NCBI RefSeq assembly: GCF_001422245.1
Contig: NZ_LMMM01000001.1
Coordinates: 513,537-577,536, forward strand
Direction of reading: 5' to 3'
DNA length: 64,000 nucleotides
Source: Rhizobium sp. Leaf262
GTDB taxonomy: Bacteria; Pseudomonadota; Alphaproteobacteria; Rhizobiales; Rhizobiaceae
Part shown: positions 44,195 to 53,007 of the stretch, piece after piece
How positions within the stretch are numbered: the first letter of the stretch is position 1
How the letters are laid out: the number at the start of each line of letters is the position of its first letter
Translations under genes and position numbers: made by a program
The notes under the pieces: generated by a model
What the model saw: only the letters and a program-made list of their open reading frames with translations
Told to the model about the DNA's origin: nothing
Databases searched by the model: none

Positions 44195-46480
44195 TCAGTT
44201 TGCGTTATAGGCTGCGATCGCCGCCATGTTGACGATATCGCTGTCCTTTGCGCCCATCGCGGTGATCTGTACGGACTTGTCGAGACCGACCAGAAGAGGG
44301 CCGATGACGGTGGCACCGCCCAGTTCCTGCAACATTTTCGTCGAAATGGATGCCGAGTGAATGGCGGGCATGACGAGAACGTTGGCGGGGCCGGAAAGAC
44401 CGGCGAACGGATACTGGCTTTGCATTTTCTGGTGATTGAGCGCGACATCTGCGGCCATCTCGCCATCGACCTCGAAGTTCACATTGCGCTTGTCGAGGAT
44501 GCGGACGGCCTCGCGCACCTTTTCGGACCGTTCACCCAGAGGATGGCCGAAGGTGGAGTAGGCGAGCATGGCCACACGCGGCTCATAGCCGAAGCGGCGT
44601 GCAAGCCCTGCGGCCTCTACGGCGATATCGGCAAGATCCTCGGCCGAGGGCATGTCGTGAACAGCGGTATCGGCAACGAAGACTGTGCGGTTGCGTGATA
44701 CGACAAGCGAAACGCCGATGACACGGTGGCCGGGCTTGGTGTTGATGCAGCGACGAACGTCTTCCAGCGCGGTGGAGTAGTTTCTCGTCGTGCCCGTTAC
44801 CATGGCGTCGGCATCGCCCAGCGCTACCATGCAGGCAGCAAAGTGGTTGCGGTCGTTATGCACCAACCGTTGCACATCGCGCAGCAGGAAGCCCTGGCGC
44901 TGAAGGCGGGCGTAGAGATAATCGATATAGGTCTCGACACGCTCTGAAAGGCGGGCATTGGTGATCTTGATATTCGGACGGTCGAGATCGATACCGGCAC
45001 GTTCGGCATTGGCGCGAATAATATCGTCACGTCCCAGCAGAATGGCGGTGCCAAGGCCCTGCGCGGTGAAAGAGATCGCCGCACGCATGACCTGCTCCTC
45101 TTCCGCTTCCGTAAAGACGACGCGCTTTGGCGACTGGCGAATCCGCTCGTAAAGGCGCTGCGTCGTGGATGCCATCGGGTCGCGGCGAGCGGAGAGTTCG
45201 CGGGCGTAGGCCTCGAGGTCGCCGATTTCGCGCCGTGCCACACCGGTTTCGATGGCCGCACGTGCGACAGCCACCGGAATGGCGGAAATCAGGCGCGGAT
45301 CGAAGGGGACGGGAATGATATATTGAGCGCCGAAGCGCGGACGCACACCCTGATACGCGGCTGCAACATCATCGGGAACGTCTTCCCGCGCTAGGTCGGC
45401 CAGCGCCTTGGCCGCTGCGATCTTCATGGCATCGTTGATCTGGCTTGCGCGCACATCCAGCGCGCCGCGGAAGATATAGGGAAAGCCCAGAACGTTGTTG
45501 ACCTGATTGGGGTAGTCCGAGCGGCCCGTCGCCATGATCGCGTCGTCGCGAATACGCGCCACTTCTTCGGGCGTGATTTCCGGATCCGGATTGGCCATGG
45601 CGAAGATGATGGGTCTTGGGGCCATTGAACGGATCATCTCTTCGGAGAAGGCTCCCTTCTGCGACAGGCCGAAAACGACATCTGCGCCTTCCATGGCCTG
45701 CGCCAGCGTGCGGTTATCGGTTTTCACCGCATGGGCGGACTTCCACTGGTTCATGCCCTCGCTGCGGCCCTGGTAAATCACACCCTTCGTATCGCAAAGG
45801 GTGATATTTGCCGGGTTGAAGCCCATGGCCTTGATCAGGTCCATGCAGGCGATTGCTGCAGCACCTGCGCCGTTACACACGAGTTTGGTCGTCTTGAAGT
45901 CGCGGCCGGTCAAAGCGATCGCATTGATGAGGCCTGCGGCTGCAATGATGGCCGTGCCATGCTGGTCGTCATGGAAAACGGGAATATCCATGATCTCGCG
46001 CAACCGGCTTTCGATGATGAAGCATTCCGGGGCCTTGATATCCTCGAGATTGATGCCGCCGAAGGATGGGCCGAGATAGCGCACGCAGTTGATGAACTCG
46101 TCGGCATCTTCCGTATCAACCTCCAGATCGATGGAGTCGACATCGGCGAAACGCTTGAACAGAACCGACTTGCCTTCCATGACAGGCTTGGAGGCAAGCG
46201 CGCCCAGATTGCCGAGACCCAGAATGGCCGTGCCATTGGATATGACGGCAACCATGTTTCCACGGGTGGTGTAATCATAGGCCGTTTCCGGGTTGTCGGC
46301 GATTGCCTTGACCGGTACGGCGACACCCGGAGAATAGGCCAGCGACAAATCGCGCTGGGTTGCCATTGGCTTGGTGGGGGTGATCTCCAGCTTGCCGGGT
46401 CGCCCCTGCGAGTGAAAGTCCAGCGCTTCCTGATCGGTTACGGATGTCTTGCCGCTTGCGGCTTTGGTTTTGTCCGACAT
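44195..46480 (-). CDS. maeB: NADP-dependent malic enzyme with phosphotransacetylase-like C-terminus
   Basis: Converts malate to pyruvate and CO2, feeding acetyl-CoA and NADPH during growth on C4 acids; 761 residues, like S. meliloti Tme (about 764). The malic enzyme part (1-430) has SLAYSPGVAVPV, the metal-site region VFHDDQHGTA, and nucleotide-binding VCNGAGAAAIAC and IFAMANPDPEITPEE. The C-terminal third (about 440-760) resembles phosphotransacetylase (VFTEAEEEQVMRAA, LGDADAMVTG) and is regulatory rather than catalytic in this class. GGTGGGGG precedes ATG 46480. I cannot separate NADP (Tme) from NAD (Dme) preference with certainty by eye. Confidence 0.93.
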   Translation of the reverse strand: MSDKTKAASGKTSVTDQEALDFHSQGRPGKLEITPTKPMATQRDLSLAYSPGVAVPVKAIADNPETAYDYTTRGNMVAVISNGTAILGLGNLGALASKPVMEGKSVLFKRFADVDSIDLEVDTEDADEFINCVRYLGPSFGGINLEDIKAPECFIIESRLREIMDIPVFHDDQHGTAIIAAAGLINAIALTGRDFKTTKLVCNGAGAAAIACMDLIKAMGFNPANITLCDTKGVIYQGRSEGMNQWKSAHAVKTDNRTLAQAMEGADVVFGLSQKGAFSEEMIRSMAPRPIIFAMANPDPEITPEEVARIRDDAIMATGRSDYPNQVNNVLGFPYIFRGALDVRASQINDAMKIAAAKALADLAREDVPDDVAAAYQGVRPRFGAQYIIPVPFDPRLISAIPVAVARAAIETGVARREIGDLEAYARELSARRDPMASTTQRLYERIRQSPKRVVFTEAEEEQVMRAAISFTAQGLGTAILLGRDDIIRANAERAGIDLDRPNIKITNARLSERVETYIDYLYARLQRQGFLLRDVQRLVHNDRNHFAACMVALGDADAMVTGTTRNYSTALEDVRRCINTKPGHRVIGVSLVVSRNRTVFVADTAVHDMPSAEDLADIAVEAAGLARRFGYEPRVAMLAYSTFGHPLGERSEKVREAVRILDKRNVNFEVDGEMAADVALNHQKMQSQYPFAGLSGPANVLVMPAIHSASISTKMLQELGGATVIGPLLVGLDKSVQITAMGAKDSDIVNMAAIAAYNAN

Positions 46481-46808
46481 GTTCCCCCACCTTTTCTCAT
46501 CTCTTTTTAAAACAGTGGGCGTAGTTATTGCGTTTTCTATGAAAGTGCCAAGTCTTCAAGGCATTTTAAAACAAGAAAACGAAGGATACAGGGAGAGAGC
46601 GAACGCTTCAATCGATTAGCAGTTCGCATTTTTCCGGAACCCGAGGCCTATGTCACCGTTCGTCCATTGGCTGCTTTTGGTAAAACGGGCGACTGGACAC
46701 AGGATATGGTTGTAGCCTTGGCGGAAATACGACCTTGGCATCCGTGTTCACACATGTTTTGCTGACAGCCGTTACAGAATGATATTTCGACATTTGAAAG
46801 GGCATGAC
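46481..46808. other. Divergent intergenic region between malic enzyme and manC
   Basis: No convincing gene is present. The left part is AT-rich (46500-46590) and should hold the malic enzyme promoter. The middle contains a perfect EcfG-type promoter reading toward manC (46636-46660). That would leave a leader of about 140 bases before the manC GTG. Confidence 0.5.
46636..46660 (+). promoter_or_regulatory. EcfG-type general stress promoter upstream of manC
   Basis: GGAAC (46636-46640), 16 bases, then CGTT (46657-46660): a full match to the EcfG/RpoE2 consensus, oriented toward manC and 149 bases before its start codon. Confidence 0.55.
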
Positions 46809-48242
46809 GTGAGCACACAGAACCGAAAGATTATCCCGGTGCTTCTGGCAGGCGGGGCAGGATCGAGATTGTGGCCAGTTTCTCGCGATCAGCTACCCAA
46901 GCAGTTTCAACCGCTTGTCGGCGAGTTTTCTACGTATCAGCAGACATTGAGACGCGTGAGCGACAGCACGATCTACGATGAGCCAATGGTCATCACCAAT
47001 GAGGATTTCCGCTTTTTCGCGCTCAGGCAGGCCGAGGAAGTCGATGTTCCTGCGACGGTCGTTTTGGAACCTGCGCGTCGCGATAGCGCCGCTGCGATGG
47101 CCGCCGCAGCCGTTTTGGCTGAGCGCCGGGAGCCAGGCTCCCTCGTTCTCGCGCTCGCTGCCGACCACGTGGTGTTGGACAGCGACCGCTTTACCGATGC
47201 CGTCAAACTGGGTGCCGAGGCCGCAGCGCAAGGCAATATCGTCGTTTTTGGACTGACCCCGACCGAGCCGCGCACATCCTACGGTTATATCAACCCGGGA
47301 CAGCCTATCGATGGCAACGAAGACCTCTGTGTTGTCGAAGCCTTCGTGGAAAAGCCCGACGAGGAGACGGCGATTTCGTACGTGGAGAAAGGTTACCTGT
47401 GGAACTCGGGCAATTTTCTCTTCAGGGCGGATGTGATGATTGCGGAACTCGCAGCACATGCACCGGAGATTCTCGAAGCCGTCACGCGGTCTGTGGACCT
47501 TTTTGAAAGCGATCTGGGGTTTGTCCGGTTGGACAAGGAAAGCTTCGAAGCGTCGCCGAAAAACTCCATCGATTACGCCGTCATCGAAAACACCAAACGT
47601 ATGGCCGTGGTGCGCGGCCACTTCCGTTGGTCGGATATTGGAAGCTGGGATGCAATCTGGGAAATCGCCGATAAGCAGGGCGATGGCAACGCCGTCGAAG
47701 GGCAGGGCATTTTCGTGGACTCTGAAGGCTGCCTCATTCACTCCAACAGCATCCTGACCACTGTCGTTGGTGCCAAGGATCTTGTTGTGGTGGCCACCAA
47801 GGATGCTGTGCTGGTAACGCCAAAGGACCGTGTCCAAAGCGTAAAGGGTCTTGTCGAAGCCTTGAAAGAGGACAGCAACCACGCCCGCAAGACCGAAATA
47901 CACAAGCGCGCCTACCGGCCCTGGGGCCATATCGAACAGACCGATTCCGGCCCGCGTTTCCGCGTCAGCCATCTCAAGGTAGAGCCTGGCCACAAGATTT
48001 CGCTCCAGCAGCACTACCATCGCTCCGAGCACTGGATCATCGTGAGAGGAACAGCAACGGTGACGATCGAGGAGGAGACGCGCCTGCTGACCGAAAACGA
48101 GTCCATCTATATCCCGATCGGCAAGCAGCATCGCCTCGCAAATGAGGGGAAAATACCGCTTGAGATCATCGAGATTCAGACGGGCTCCTATTTTGGCGAC
48201 GATGACATCATTCGCCTGAAGGATGACTACAAGCGGGCTTGA
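46809..48242 (+). CDS. manC: Mannose-1-phosphate guanylyltransferase / mannose-6-phosphate isomerase
   Basis: Bifunctional type II enzyme of 477 residues making GDP-mannose for surface polysaccharides, and usually also isomerising fructose-6-phosphate. The N-terminal pyrophosphorylase has VLLAGGAGSRLWPVSRDQLPKQF (signature) and FVEKPDEETAISY; the C-terminal cupin has HKISLQQHYHRSEHWIIVRGTA and IYIPIGKQHRLAN. Start is GTG 46809, with AAAGGG 6 bases upstream; the longer frame from ATG 46779 lacks a site. In Rhizobiaceae this gene is also called noeJ or xanB. Confidence 0.93.
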   Translation: MSTQNRKIIPVLLAGGAGSRLWPVSRDQLPKQFQPLVGEFSTYQQTLRRVSDSTIYDEPMVITNEDFRFFALRQAEEVDVPATVVLEPARRDSAAAMAAAAVLAERREPGSLVLALAADHVVLDSDRFTDAVKLGAEAAAQGNIVVFGLTPTEPRTSYGYINPGQPIDGNEDLCVVEAFVEKPDEETAISYVEKGYLWNSGNFLFRADVMIAELAAHAPEILEAVTRSVDLFESDLGFVRLDKESFEASPKNSIDYAVIENTKRMAVVRGHFRWSDIGSWDAIWEIADKQGDGNAVEGQGIFVDSEGCLIHSNSILTTVVGAKDLVVVATKDAVLVTPKDRVQSVKGLVEALKEDSNHARKTEIHKRAYRPWGHIEQTDSGPRFRVSHLKVEPGHKISLQQHYHRSEHWIIVRGTATVTIEEETRLLTENESIYIPIGKQHRLANEGKIPLEIIEIQTGSYFGDDDIIRLKDDYKRA

Positions 48243-48267
48243 CCTTCGAAGATGTGCGGGAAATGCC

Positions 48268-48324
48268 AAGTGCTGAGACGCCCTCAATCCGCCTCAACCG
48301 CGCCCCAATGGGCTCTTAGCACTT
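48268..48324 (+). repeat. Long stem-loop after manC
   Basis: AAGTGCTGAGA (48268-48278) pairs with TCTTAGCACTT (48314-48324, one G-T), extended after a bulged C by GCCC/GGGC, around a loop of about 26 bases. No T-run follows, so it may be a structured 3' end or a regulatory RNA element rather than a standard terminator. Confidence 0.45.
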
Positions 48325-48474
48325 TGAATATTGCTGATTCCTCCCAAGGAATACGGAGTGATGGATAGCGTGGATCGTTTTCGTGGAACAAACGTTACTC
48401 CTGCGCCATTCATTACGCGGAAGGGCAGGCGGGCTGTTGGGGCTAGAAAAAAGATTAAAACAGGAGAAGACAAA

Positions 48475-49008
48475 ATGAAAAAGGCTTTAGCCGTAACCTT
48501 CGCCGCAATGACACTGGGCCTTGGTGGCACCGCCAGCGCAATTGCTGCCGATCTGGCGACCTACCCTGAGCCAGCCTACCAGGATCAGGATGACCGCAAC
48601 GGCGTGAAAATCGGCTACCTGACGTGTGAAGTCGGTGGTGGCGTAGGTTATGTCATCGGTTCGGCCAAGGAACTTGATTGCACATTCCAGTCTACCACGG
48701 GCGCACGTCGCACCGACCATTACAGCGGCGCAATTCGCAAGATGGGTGTAGACCTTGGTTTCACAACGCAGGGCAAGCTTGTCTGGGCCGTCTTCGCTCC
48801 GACCGCCGGCTACCATAAGGGTTCGCTTGGTGGCCTCTATCAGGGTGCTACCGCCGAAGCCACTGTTGGCCTTGGCGTTGGCGCAAATGTCCTGGTGGGC
48901 GGTACTGCCGGATCGATCCAGCTTCAGACTGTCAGCGTCACTGGCCAGGTTGGCTTGAATCTCGCTGCCACGGGTACATCGGTTACGTTGAACCCCATCA
49001 GCGGCTGA
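48475..49008 (+). CDS. DUF992 family exported protein
   Basis: Secreted protein of 177 residues: signal peptide about 1-27 (LGLGGTASAIAAD), then the DUF992 pattern KIGYLTCEVGGGVGYVIGSAKELDCTF with two cysteines, YSGAIRKMGVDLGFTTQGKLVWAVFAP, and a glycine-rich, beta-strand-like C-terminal half. Function unknown; members are widespread in Rhizobiales and probably sit in the periplasm or outer membrane. AGGAG is 9 bases before ATG 48475, excluding the longer frame from 48331. Followed by a strong terminator, so it is monocistronic. Confidence 0.87.
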   Translation: MKKALAVTFAAMTLGLGGTASAIAADLATYPEPAYQDQDDRNGVKIGYLTCEVGGGVGYVIGSAKELDCTFQSTTGARRTDHYSGAIRKMGVDLGFTTQGKLVWAVFAPTAGYHKGSLGGLYQGATAEATVGLGVGANVLVGGTAGSIQLQTVSVTGQVGLNLAATGTSVTLNPISG

Positions 49009-49040
49009 TATCGCCTCTGTCAATCTGACGCATTCGCTCT

Positions 49041-49076
49041 ACGCCCTTTTCGTCTTATAGATGAAGAGGGCGTTTT
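49041..49076 (+). terminator. Rho-independent terminator after the DUF992 gene
   Basis: A 14-bp stem (49041-49054 with 49060-49073, two G-T pairs) with a TTATA loop is followed by TTTT ending at 49076. It starts 32 bases past the stop codon. Confidence 0.85.
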
Positions 49077-49105
49077 GCTGCGCGAGATAGAAGCCGGATA
49101 TTGAT

Positions 49106-49495
49106 ATGAAAATGAAGCTGAACTGTCTCACCGCATTCCTTTTCCTCTTCCCACTCTCGGCGGTCCATGCAGACGGAGATGCTGCCAGTGGCGAACGCGC
49201 TTTCAGTAAATGCTCTGCCTGCCACAGCATCGAAAACCCGCGCACGCGTATGGGTCCGCATTTGATGGGCGTCGTGGGGCGACCCGCAGGTTCGGTCGCG
49301 GATTACAAATATTCCCAAGCCATGAAGGATGCCGGGTCAACTGGAATGATCTGGAATGAGGATAATCTTCGGGCATTTCTGTCCAGCCCCAAGAAAAAGG
49401 TACCCGGCACCTCCATGCGTTTTTTTGGCCTATGGAGTGAAAGCGAGATCAACGATCTGATCGCTTACATGAAAACCGTCGAAGCACCGAAGTAG
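49106..49495 (+). CDS. Small periplasmic class I cytochrome c
   Basis: Electron carrier of 129 residues. A signal peptide covers about 1-22 (SAVHAD), the haem-binding CSACH is near 36-40, the usual GPHLMGVVGRPAG loop follows it, and PGTSM near 100 supplies the axial methionine. It resembles cytochrome c2/c-556-like soluble carriers of rhizobia. It is convergent with recX, 3 bases apart. Partner oxidoreductases are not encoded nearby. Confidence 0.9.
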   Translation: MKMKLNCLTAFLFLFPLSAVHADGDAASGERAFSKCSACHSIENPRTRMGPHLMGVVGRPAGSVADYKYSQAMKDAGSTGMIWNEDNLRAFLSSPKKKVPGTSMRFFGLWSESEINDLIAYMKTVEAPK

Positions 49496-49498
49496 ACG

Positions 49499-50047
49499 TC
49501 AGAGCGATTTTTCGAACAATATCGTCTCGGCCTCCTCCAGGCTCATTTTGTAGACCCGGCTCGCGATCTCGAAACTGTATCCGTTGCGCGCAAATGCCGA
49601 GATTTCCTTGTTCATTCGTTTCTGGTCTGACTCTTCGCGGCGAAACGGACCGAAGCGGCGTTTCCGGGCCATGATCACCGCGGCGTAAAGGTCGTCTGTT
49701 TCGCTGAGTGCCTGTTCGGTGATCTCCTTGGCAACGCCTTTGATGCTGAGCTTCTGCGCGATGGCGCGGCGTGACTTTCCGCCCCGTATGGCGGATCGGG
49801 TAGCGCTTTCGGCATAAGCGACGTCATCGAGTGCCTTGATGTCGTAGGCGAATTTAACCGCGGCATTGGCAAGCGCTTCGATCTGTTCCGGGCTGATGTC
49901 TTCGAATTTCTGTTTTGCCTTGCGGGTTATGGCATCGAAAAGCTGACGCTCGGTCATCATCCGCCGCTCCAACCGATAGATGGTGGAGTTGCGTACCCAG
50001 GTGAGCATTCTGGCTGTCGGGGCCACCCGTGTTTCCGCGTCGTCCAT
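49499..50047 (-). CDS. recX: Regulatory protein RecX
   Basis: RecA modulator of 182 residues that caps or inhibits RecA filaments. Typical three-helix repeat features are YAESATRSAIRGGKSRRAIAQKLSIKGV and the C-terminal FARNGYSFEIASRVYKMSLEEAE. The N-terminus WVRNSTIYRLERRMMTERQLFDAITRKA fits rhizobial RecX. recA itself is not in the window, which is normal in alphaproteobacteria. The 82-base gap to the downstream cyclase gene carries no obvious promoter. Confidence 0.85.
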   Translation of the reverse strand: MDDAETRVAPTARMLTWVRNSTIYRLERRMMTERQLFDAITRKAKQKFEDISPEQIEALANAAVKFAYDIKALDDVAYAESATRSAIRGGKSRRAIAQKLSIKGVAKEITEQALSETDDLYAAVIMARKRRFGPFRREESDQKRMNKEISAFARNGYSFEIASRVYKMSLEEAETILFEKSL

Positions 50048-50129
50048 TGCGGGCTTCGATTCCTCGTGAGTCGCGATCAGTTCGTCGGTGTTTTACGCAA
50101 AACGGCGCAGGCGTTAAACCCTGACGGCC

Positions 50130-51362
50130 TTATTGAGCTTGACTCACCGGTAGTGCAAAAACATTGATGGGGGTGTCTAGACCGCGCAAAGTCTGTGCGC
50201 CGATATTCTCAAAATTCCTGATGGGTCCGGCCATTTCCACGAAGGTCTCGGACATCAAAACCGGACGCTTTATCGTCTTTGTCAGGCTCTCAAGCCGTGA
50301 AGCAATATTCACCGCCGGGCCGATGACGGTGAAATCAAGTCGGCTTTTCGAGCCGATATTGCCGTACATGACATCCCCTACATGCACGCCGATACCGTAG
50401 CCCAAAGGCTCGTGTCCGCGTTCAATATTGGTGGCGTTCAATGCTTCCAGATGTACCTGCGCTTCCTCGATGGCGGTGATCAGGTTGGAGCATGCATCCG
50501 GGTCGCTGAGCGGGAAAATTGCCAGCAGGCCATCGCCCATGAATTTCAGAATTTCGCCACCGAATTTCTCGATCGGTTCGGACATGGCATCAAAATAGGC
50601 GTTGAGCAGTTCGATGACATCGTCACGTGGCCACATATCGGAAATATGGGTGAAGTCACGCAGATCGCAGATCAGAATGGCGGCCCCGACGGTCGTGCCG
50701 CTGCCGCGCCGGGTCGCCCCGTCAAGAATGGCCTGGCTGGCATGGGGTCCGACATAAGTTTCAAGCAGGGTGCGGGCTATTCGGTTTTTGAGACGGATTT
50801 CCGAAACGAGAGATATGGCCGGAACGAGGGTGCGCAACAACTCGATTTCCGCATCGGTAAACCCGCCTGGGCGATCGCTGGAGAAGGTCAGGACATGGCG
50901 TTTTCCAAACGTGTGTAATAGCGGCCAGGCGCAATATTCCGTCAGGCCCTCGGCCCGCAGATCGGTATAGATACTCGACTCGCCTTCAATGGGTGGGGCA
51001 TCCAGCCGGAAGCGGATTTCCGGCGCGCCGGAATGAATTTGGTAGATCGGGCTGTTGCGATATTCTGGGCTGTTTTCCAGGCCATAGGCATAGGTCGTGA
51101 ATTCGGCCTCTTCCAGGCCGCGAGACCACAACATGCGCGCGCCGCGCCATTGCGGATGTTCGACCATGAAACTGAGAGACCCACGCGCGACGGAAACGCC
51201 CGCATCGTTCAGCCTACCGCACAGTTCCACGAATATATTGTCGATAAAGCGCTGATTGCTGGTTTCCAGCATCAGCCAGTTGAGTATGGCATGGGGCCTG
51301 GTCGGCCAAAGATCGTATGCGGCAGGGGAGTGGGACAGGCCAGCGGAATGTGCTTCTGTCAT
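50130..51362 (-). CDS. Class III adenylate/guanylate cyclase with N-terminal sensor-like domain
   Basis: Soluble nucleotide cyclase of about 410 residues. The N-terminal ~190 residues look like a GAF-type or autoinducer-binding-like fold (FTDAEIELLRTLVPAISLVSEI at its end), followed by a linker helix and the cyclase domain from about 215. Metal-binding aspartates are in LICDLRDFTHIS and KFMGDGLLAIF; the purine-contact Lys and Asp are in SKSRLDFTVIG and the transition-state Asn and Arg in AVNIASRLES. A full set suggests activity. I chose ATG 51362 (GTGAG 6 bases upstream); a TTG at 51485 and ATG at 51434 give longer forms. Rhizobia carry many such cyclases with unknown signals. Confidence 0.87.
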   Translation of the reverse strand: MTEAHSAGLSHSPAAYDLWPTRPHAILNWLMLETSNQRFIDNIFVELCGRLNDAGVSVARGSLSFMVEHPQWRGARMLWSRGLEEAEFTTYAYGLENSPEYRNSPIYQIHSGAPEIRFRLDAPPIEGESSIYTDLRAEGLTEYCAWPLLHTFGKRHVLTFSSDRPGGFTDAEIELLRTLVPAISLVSEIRLKNRIARTLLETYVGPHASQAILDGATRRGSGTTVGAAILICDLRDFTHISDMWPRDDVIELLNAYFDAMSEPIEKFGGEILKFMGDGLLAIFPLSDPDACSNLITAIEEAQVHLEALNATNIERGHEPLGYGIGVHVGDVMYGNIGSKSRLDFTVIGPAVNIASRLESLTKTIKRPVLMSETFVEMAGPIRNFENIGAQTLRGLDTPINVFALPVSQAQ

Positions 51363-51579
51363 GAACATCTCACAGTCAGGTAACGAGAACCGAATTCGTC
51401 CATCGAAGCGCTGTGCCTGATGTACGCCCTGCATGTGGTACGCGGCATTGCCGTTTTTAAGGGGATGAATGAATAGGTCAGACAATAAGTTCTATTTTCT
51501 CGCCCGTCGCGTGTGACGCAAAATCACACTGGCATGACGGGCGAGGCTATGCCCCACTGATATGGGGCAGATATCGGCG

Positions 51580-51810
51580 TCAGACGATGTCTGAAAGCGG
51601 AATTTGCAGTGCTGCGGCAACGCGCTGGATGTGTGACGGGTTGATATCGGAACCGTCTTCGAGCGCGGTGATTTCCTGAGTGGTCAATCCGCAGGTGATG
51701 GCCAACTGCTCGACCGTGTAGCCACAGCTACTACGAGCGGCGGCAATTTTCGACGCAAATGGCGCGTGGGTTTCGTTACTGGAATGCGGTTGAGAAACAG
51801 ATATTGTCAT
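51580..51810 (-). CDS. Small XRE-type helix-turn-helix regulator
   Basis: A 76-residue protein that is almost entirely one Cro/CI-like helix-turn-helix: KIAAARSSCGYTVEQLAITCGLTTQEITALEDGSDINPSHIQRVAAAL. A short polar N-terminus precedes it. AGGGAG lies 6 bases before ATG 51810. No toxin-like or phage gene is adjacent, so this is not evidently an antitoxin or prophage repressor. Targets are unknown; it may act on its own promoter. Confidence 0.82.
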   Translation of the reverse strand: MTISVSQPHSSNETHAPFASKIAAARSSCGYTVEQLAITCGLTTQEITALEDGSDINPSHIQRVAAALQIPLSDIV

Positions 51811-52024
51811 TATAATCTCCCTAGAATGGACATTGAATGGAACCGGGGTCCATCGGAGCTACCGGGATTTAATGCGGCCGCGCTGCGTAAGGAGAGGCTA
51901 TGCTGCAACGCAGCACGGAAAATAGCCATCTTTTGGCTGCGATCAATAGTTAAATTTTCGTAAGGATTTCGCGGTTAACGCCAAAACCTGATCCTGCGTC
52001 ATAGCTCTGCGTCGCCACAGCGTT

Positions 52025-52915
52025 TTACGTCGTCAGATTATAGCGCATGTCGCGTCTGAAATCGGATGGCGACATCCCGGCAACCTGACGAAACGCCTTG
52101 TTGAAGGCGCTGACAGAACCAAAGCCACTTTCCATTGCGACTTGCAGAATGTTGTCGTTATCGTTGATCAGCATGGCCTGGGCGCGCGAAAGCCTCAGCA
52201 GCGTCAAATATTTGATCAGCGTCATGCCGGTTGATCTGCGGAACAGGTTCATCGCGTATTTTGGGTGTAAACTTGCGGAGCGGGCAATGTCTGTTGCATC
52301 GATGTCTTCCAGAAAATTTGCCGCGATGAAGTCGCACATGCGCACCACACTCGCCGAATGGGTGCCTTCGGTATCGCTCGATTTGCCCTCATGCGAAGCC
52401 GGCAATATAACGGTGTAGGGCTCCAGGAACATTCGCTCGACGCGCAGCAACAGTTCTTCGACGGCGTTCTCAGCTTTCATCGGATCGTCGGAATTGGCGT
52501 AACGGAACCAGCGCGAAAAGTTCTCATCGTCGGATGGGTCGGTAACGGAAGTGACCATCGTGGCACCGCCCATCAGCTTGGCGGAAACCGCAACGGGCAG
52601 ACGCATGCGAAAGAAATGTACGAGCGGCAGATGCGCCCCTGCATAGAAAGAATCTTCCGAAGACCAATCCATCTGGTGCGCCTGCCCACCCCAGAAAAGG
52701 CACATCTGCCCCGCCTCCAGACGCAGCGAATGGTCCCCCATCCGATAATGAACGCTGCCTGATGTCACATAGTTTATCTCGATTTGCGCGTGCCAGTGCG
52801 GCATCAGCATGATGGAGGGATGGGTACGGAAAAACTGCAATTTCGTCGGTGCGCCTTCGATGCTGCTGGCACCAGGATGATAGACCGCTTTTTCTCCGAC
52901 CTTACTTTCCGCCAA
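52025..52915 (-). CDS. AraC-family activator of the adjacent sugar importer
   Basis: Regulator of 296 residues: an N-terminal cupin domain (HWHAQIEINYVTSGSVHYRM) for sugar sensing and a C-terminal double helix-turn-helix, CDFIAANFLEDIDATDIARSASLHPKYAMNLFRRSTGM then MLINDNDNILQVAMESGFGSVSAFNKAFRQVAGMSPSDFR. TTG 52915 is the start, with AAGGGA 8 bases upstream; the next in-frame ATG would remove part of the cupin. It is divergent from the MalEFGK-like operon, as is typical of MelR/AraC control. Confidence 0.87.
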   Translation of the reverse strand: MAESKVGEKAVYHPGASSIEGAPTKLQFFRTHPSIMLMPHWHAQIEINYVTSGSVHYRMGDHSLRLEAGQMCLFWGGQAHQMDWSSEDSFYAGAHLPLVHFFRMRLPVAVSAKLMGGATMVTSVTDPSDDENFSRWFRYANSDDPMKAENAVEELLLRVERMFLEPYTVILPASHEGKSSDTEGTHSASVVRMCDFIAANFLEDIDATDIARSASLHPKYAMNLFRRSTGMTLIKYLTLLRLSRAQAMLINDNDNILQVAMESGFGSVSAFNKAFRQVAGMSPSDFRRDMRYNLTT

Positions 52916-52938
52916 ATCGATGTTCCCTTTCTACGAGA

Positions 52939-52963
52939 CAGATTTTCTTCTCCCGTTAATCTG
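52939..52963. promoter_or_regulatory. Candidate operator between the AraC gene and the importer
   Basis: CAGATT (52939-52944) and AATCTG (52958-52963) form a 6-bp inverted repeat with 13 bases between, inside the 92-base divergent intergenic region. AraC proteins more often use direct repeats, so this is only suggestive. Confidence 0.3.
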
Positions 52964-53007
52964 CCCGTGTCGTTGGAGGACGGCAATTGAAAAATGGGAG
53001 ATTTTCA

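Noticed and set aside
46893-48287. Open frame of 464 codons antisense to manC
   Set aside because: manC motifs are intact on the plus strand; the antisense product resembles no protein family.
48385-48410. GGAAC-N17-CATT upstream of the DUF992 gene as an EcfG promoter
   Set aside because: The -10 differs from consensus, spacing is at the limit, and it lies within DNA that could equally be leader; too weak to list as a promoter.
51580-51810. XRE regulator as an antitoxin or prophage repressor
   Set aside because: No toxin-like, integrase or phage gene is adjacent, and the neighbours are ordinary chromosomal genes.
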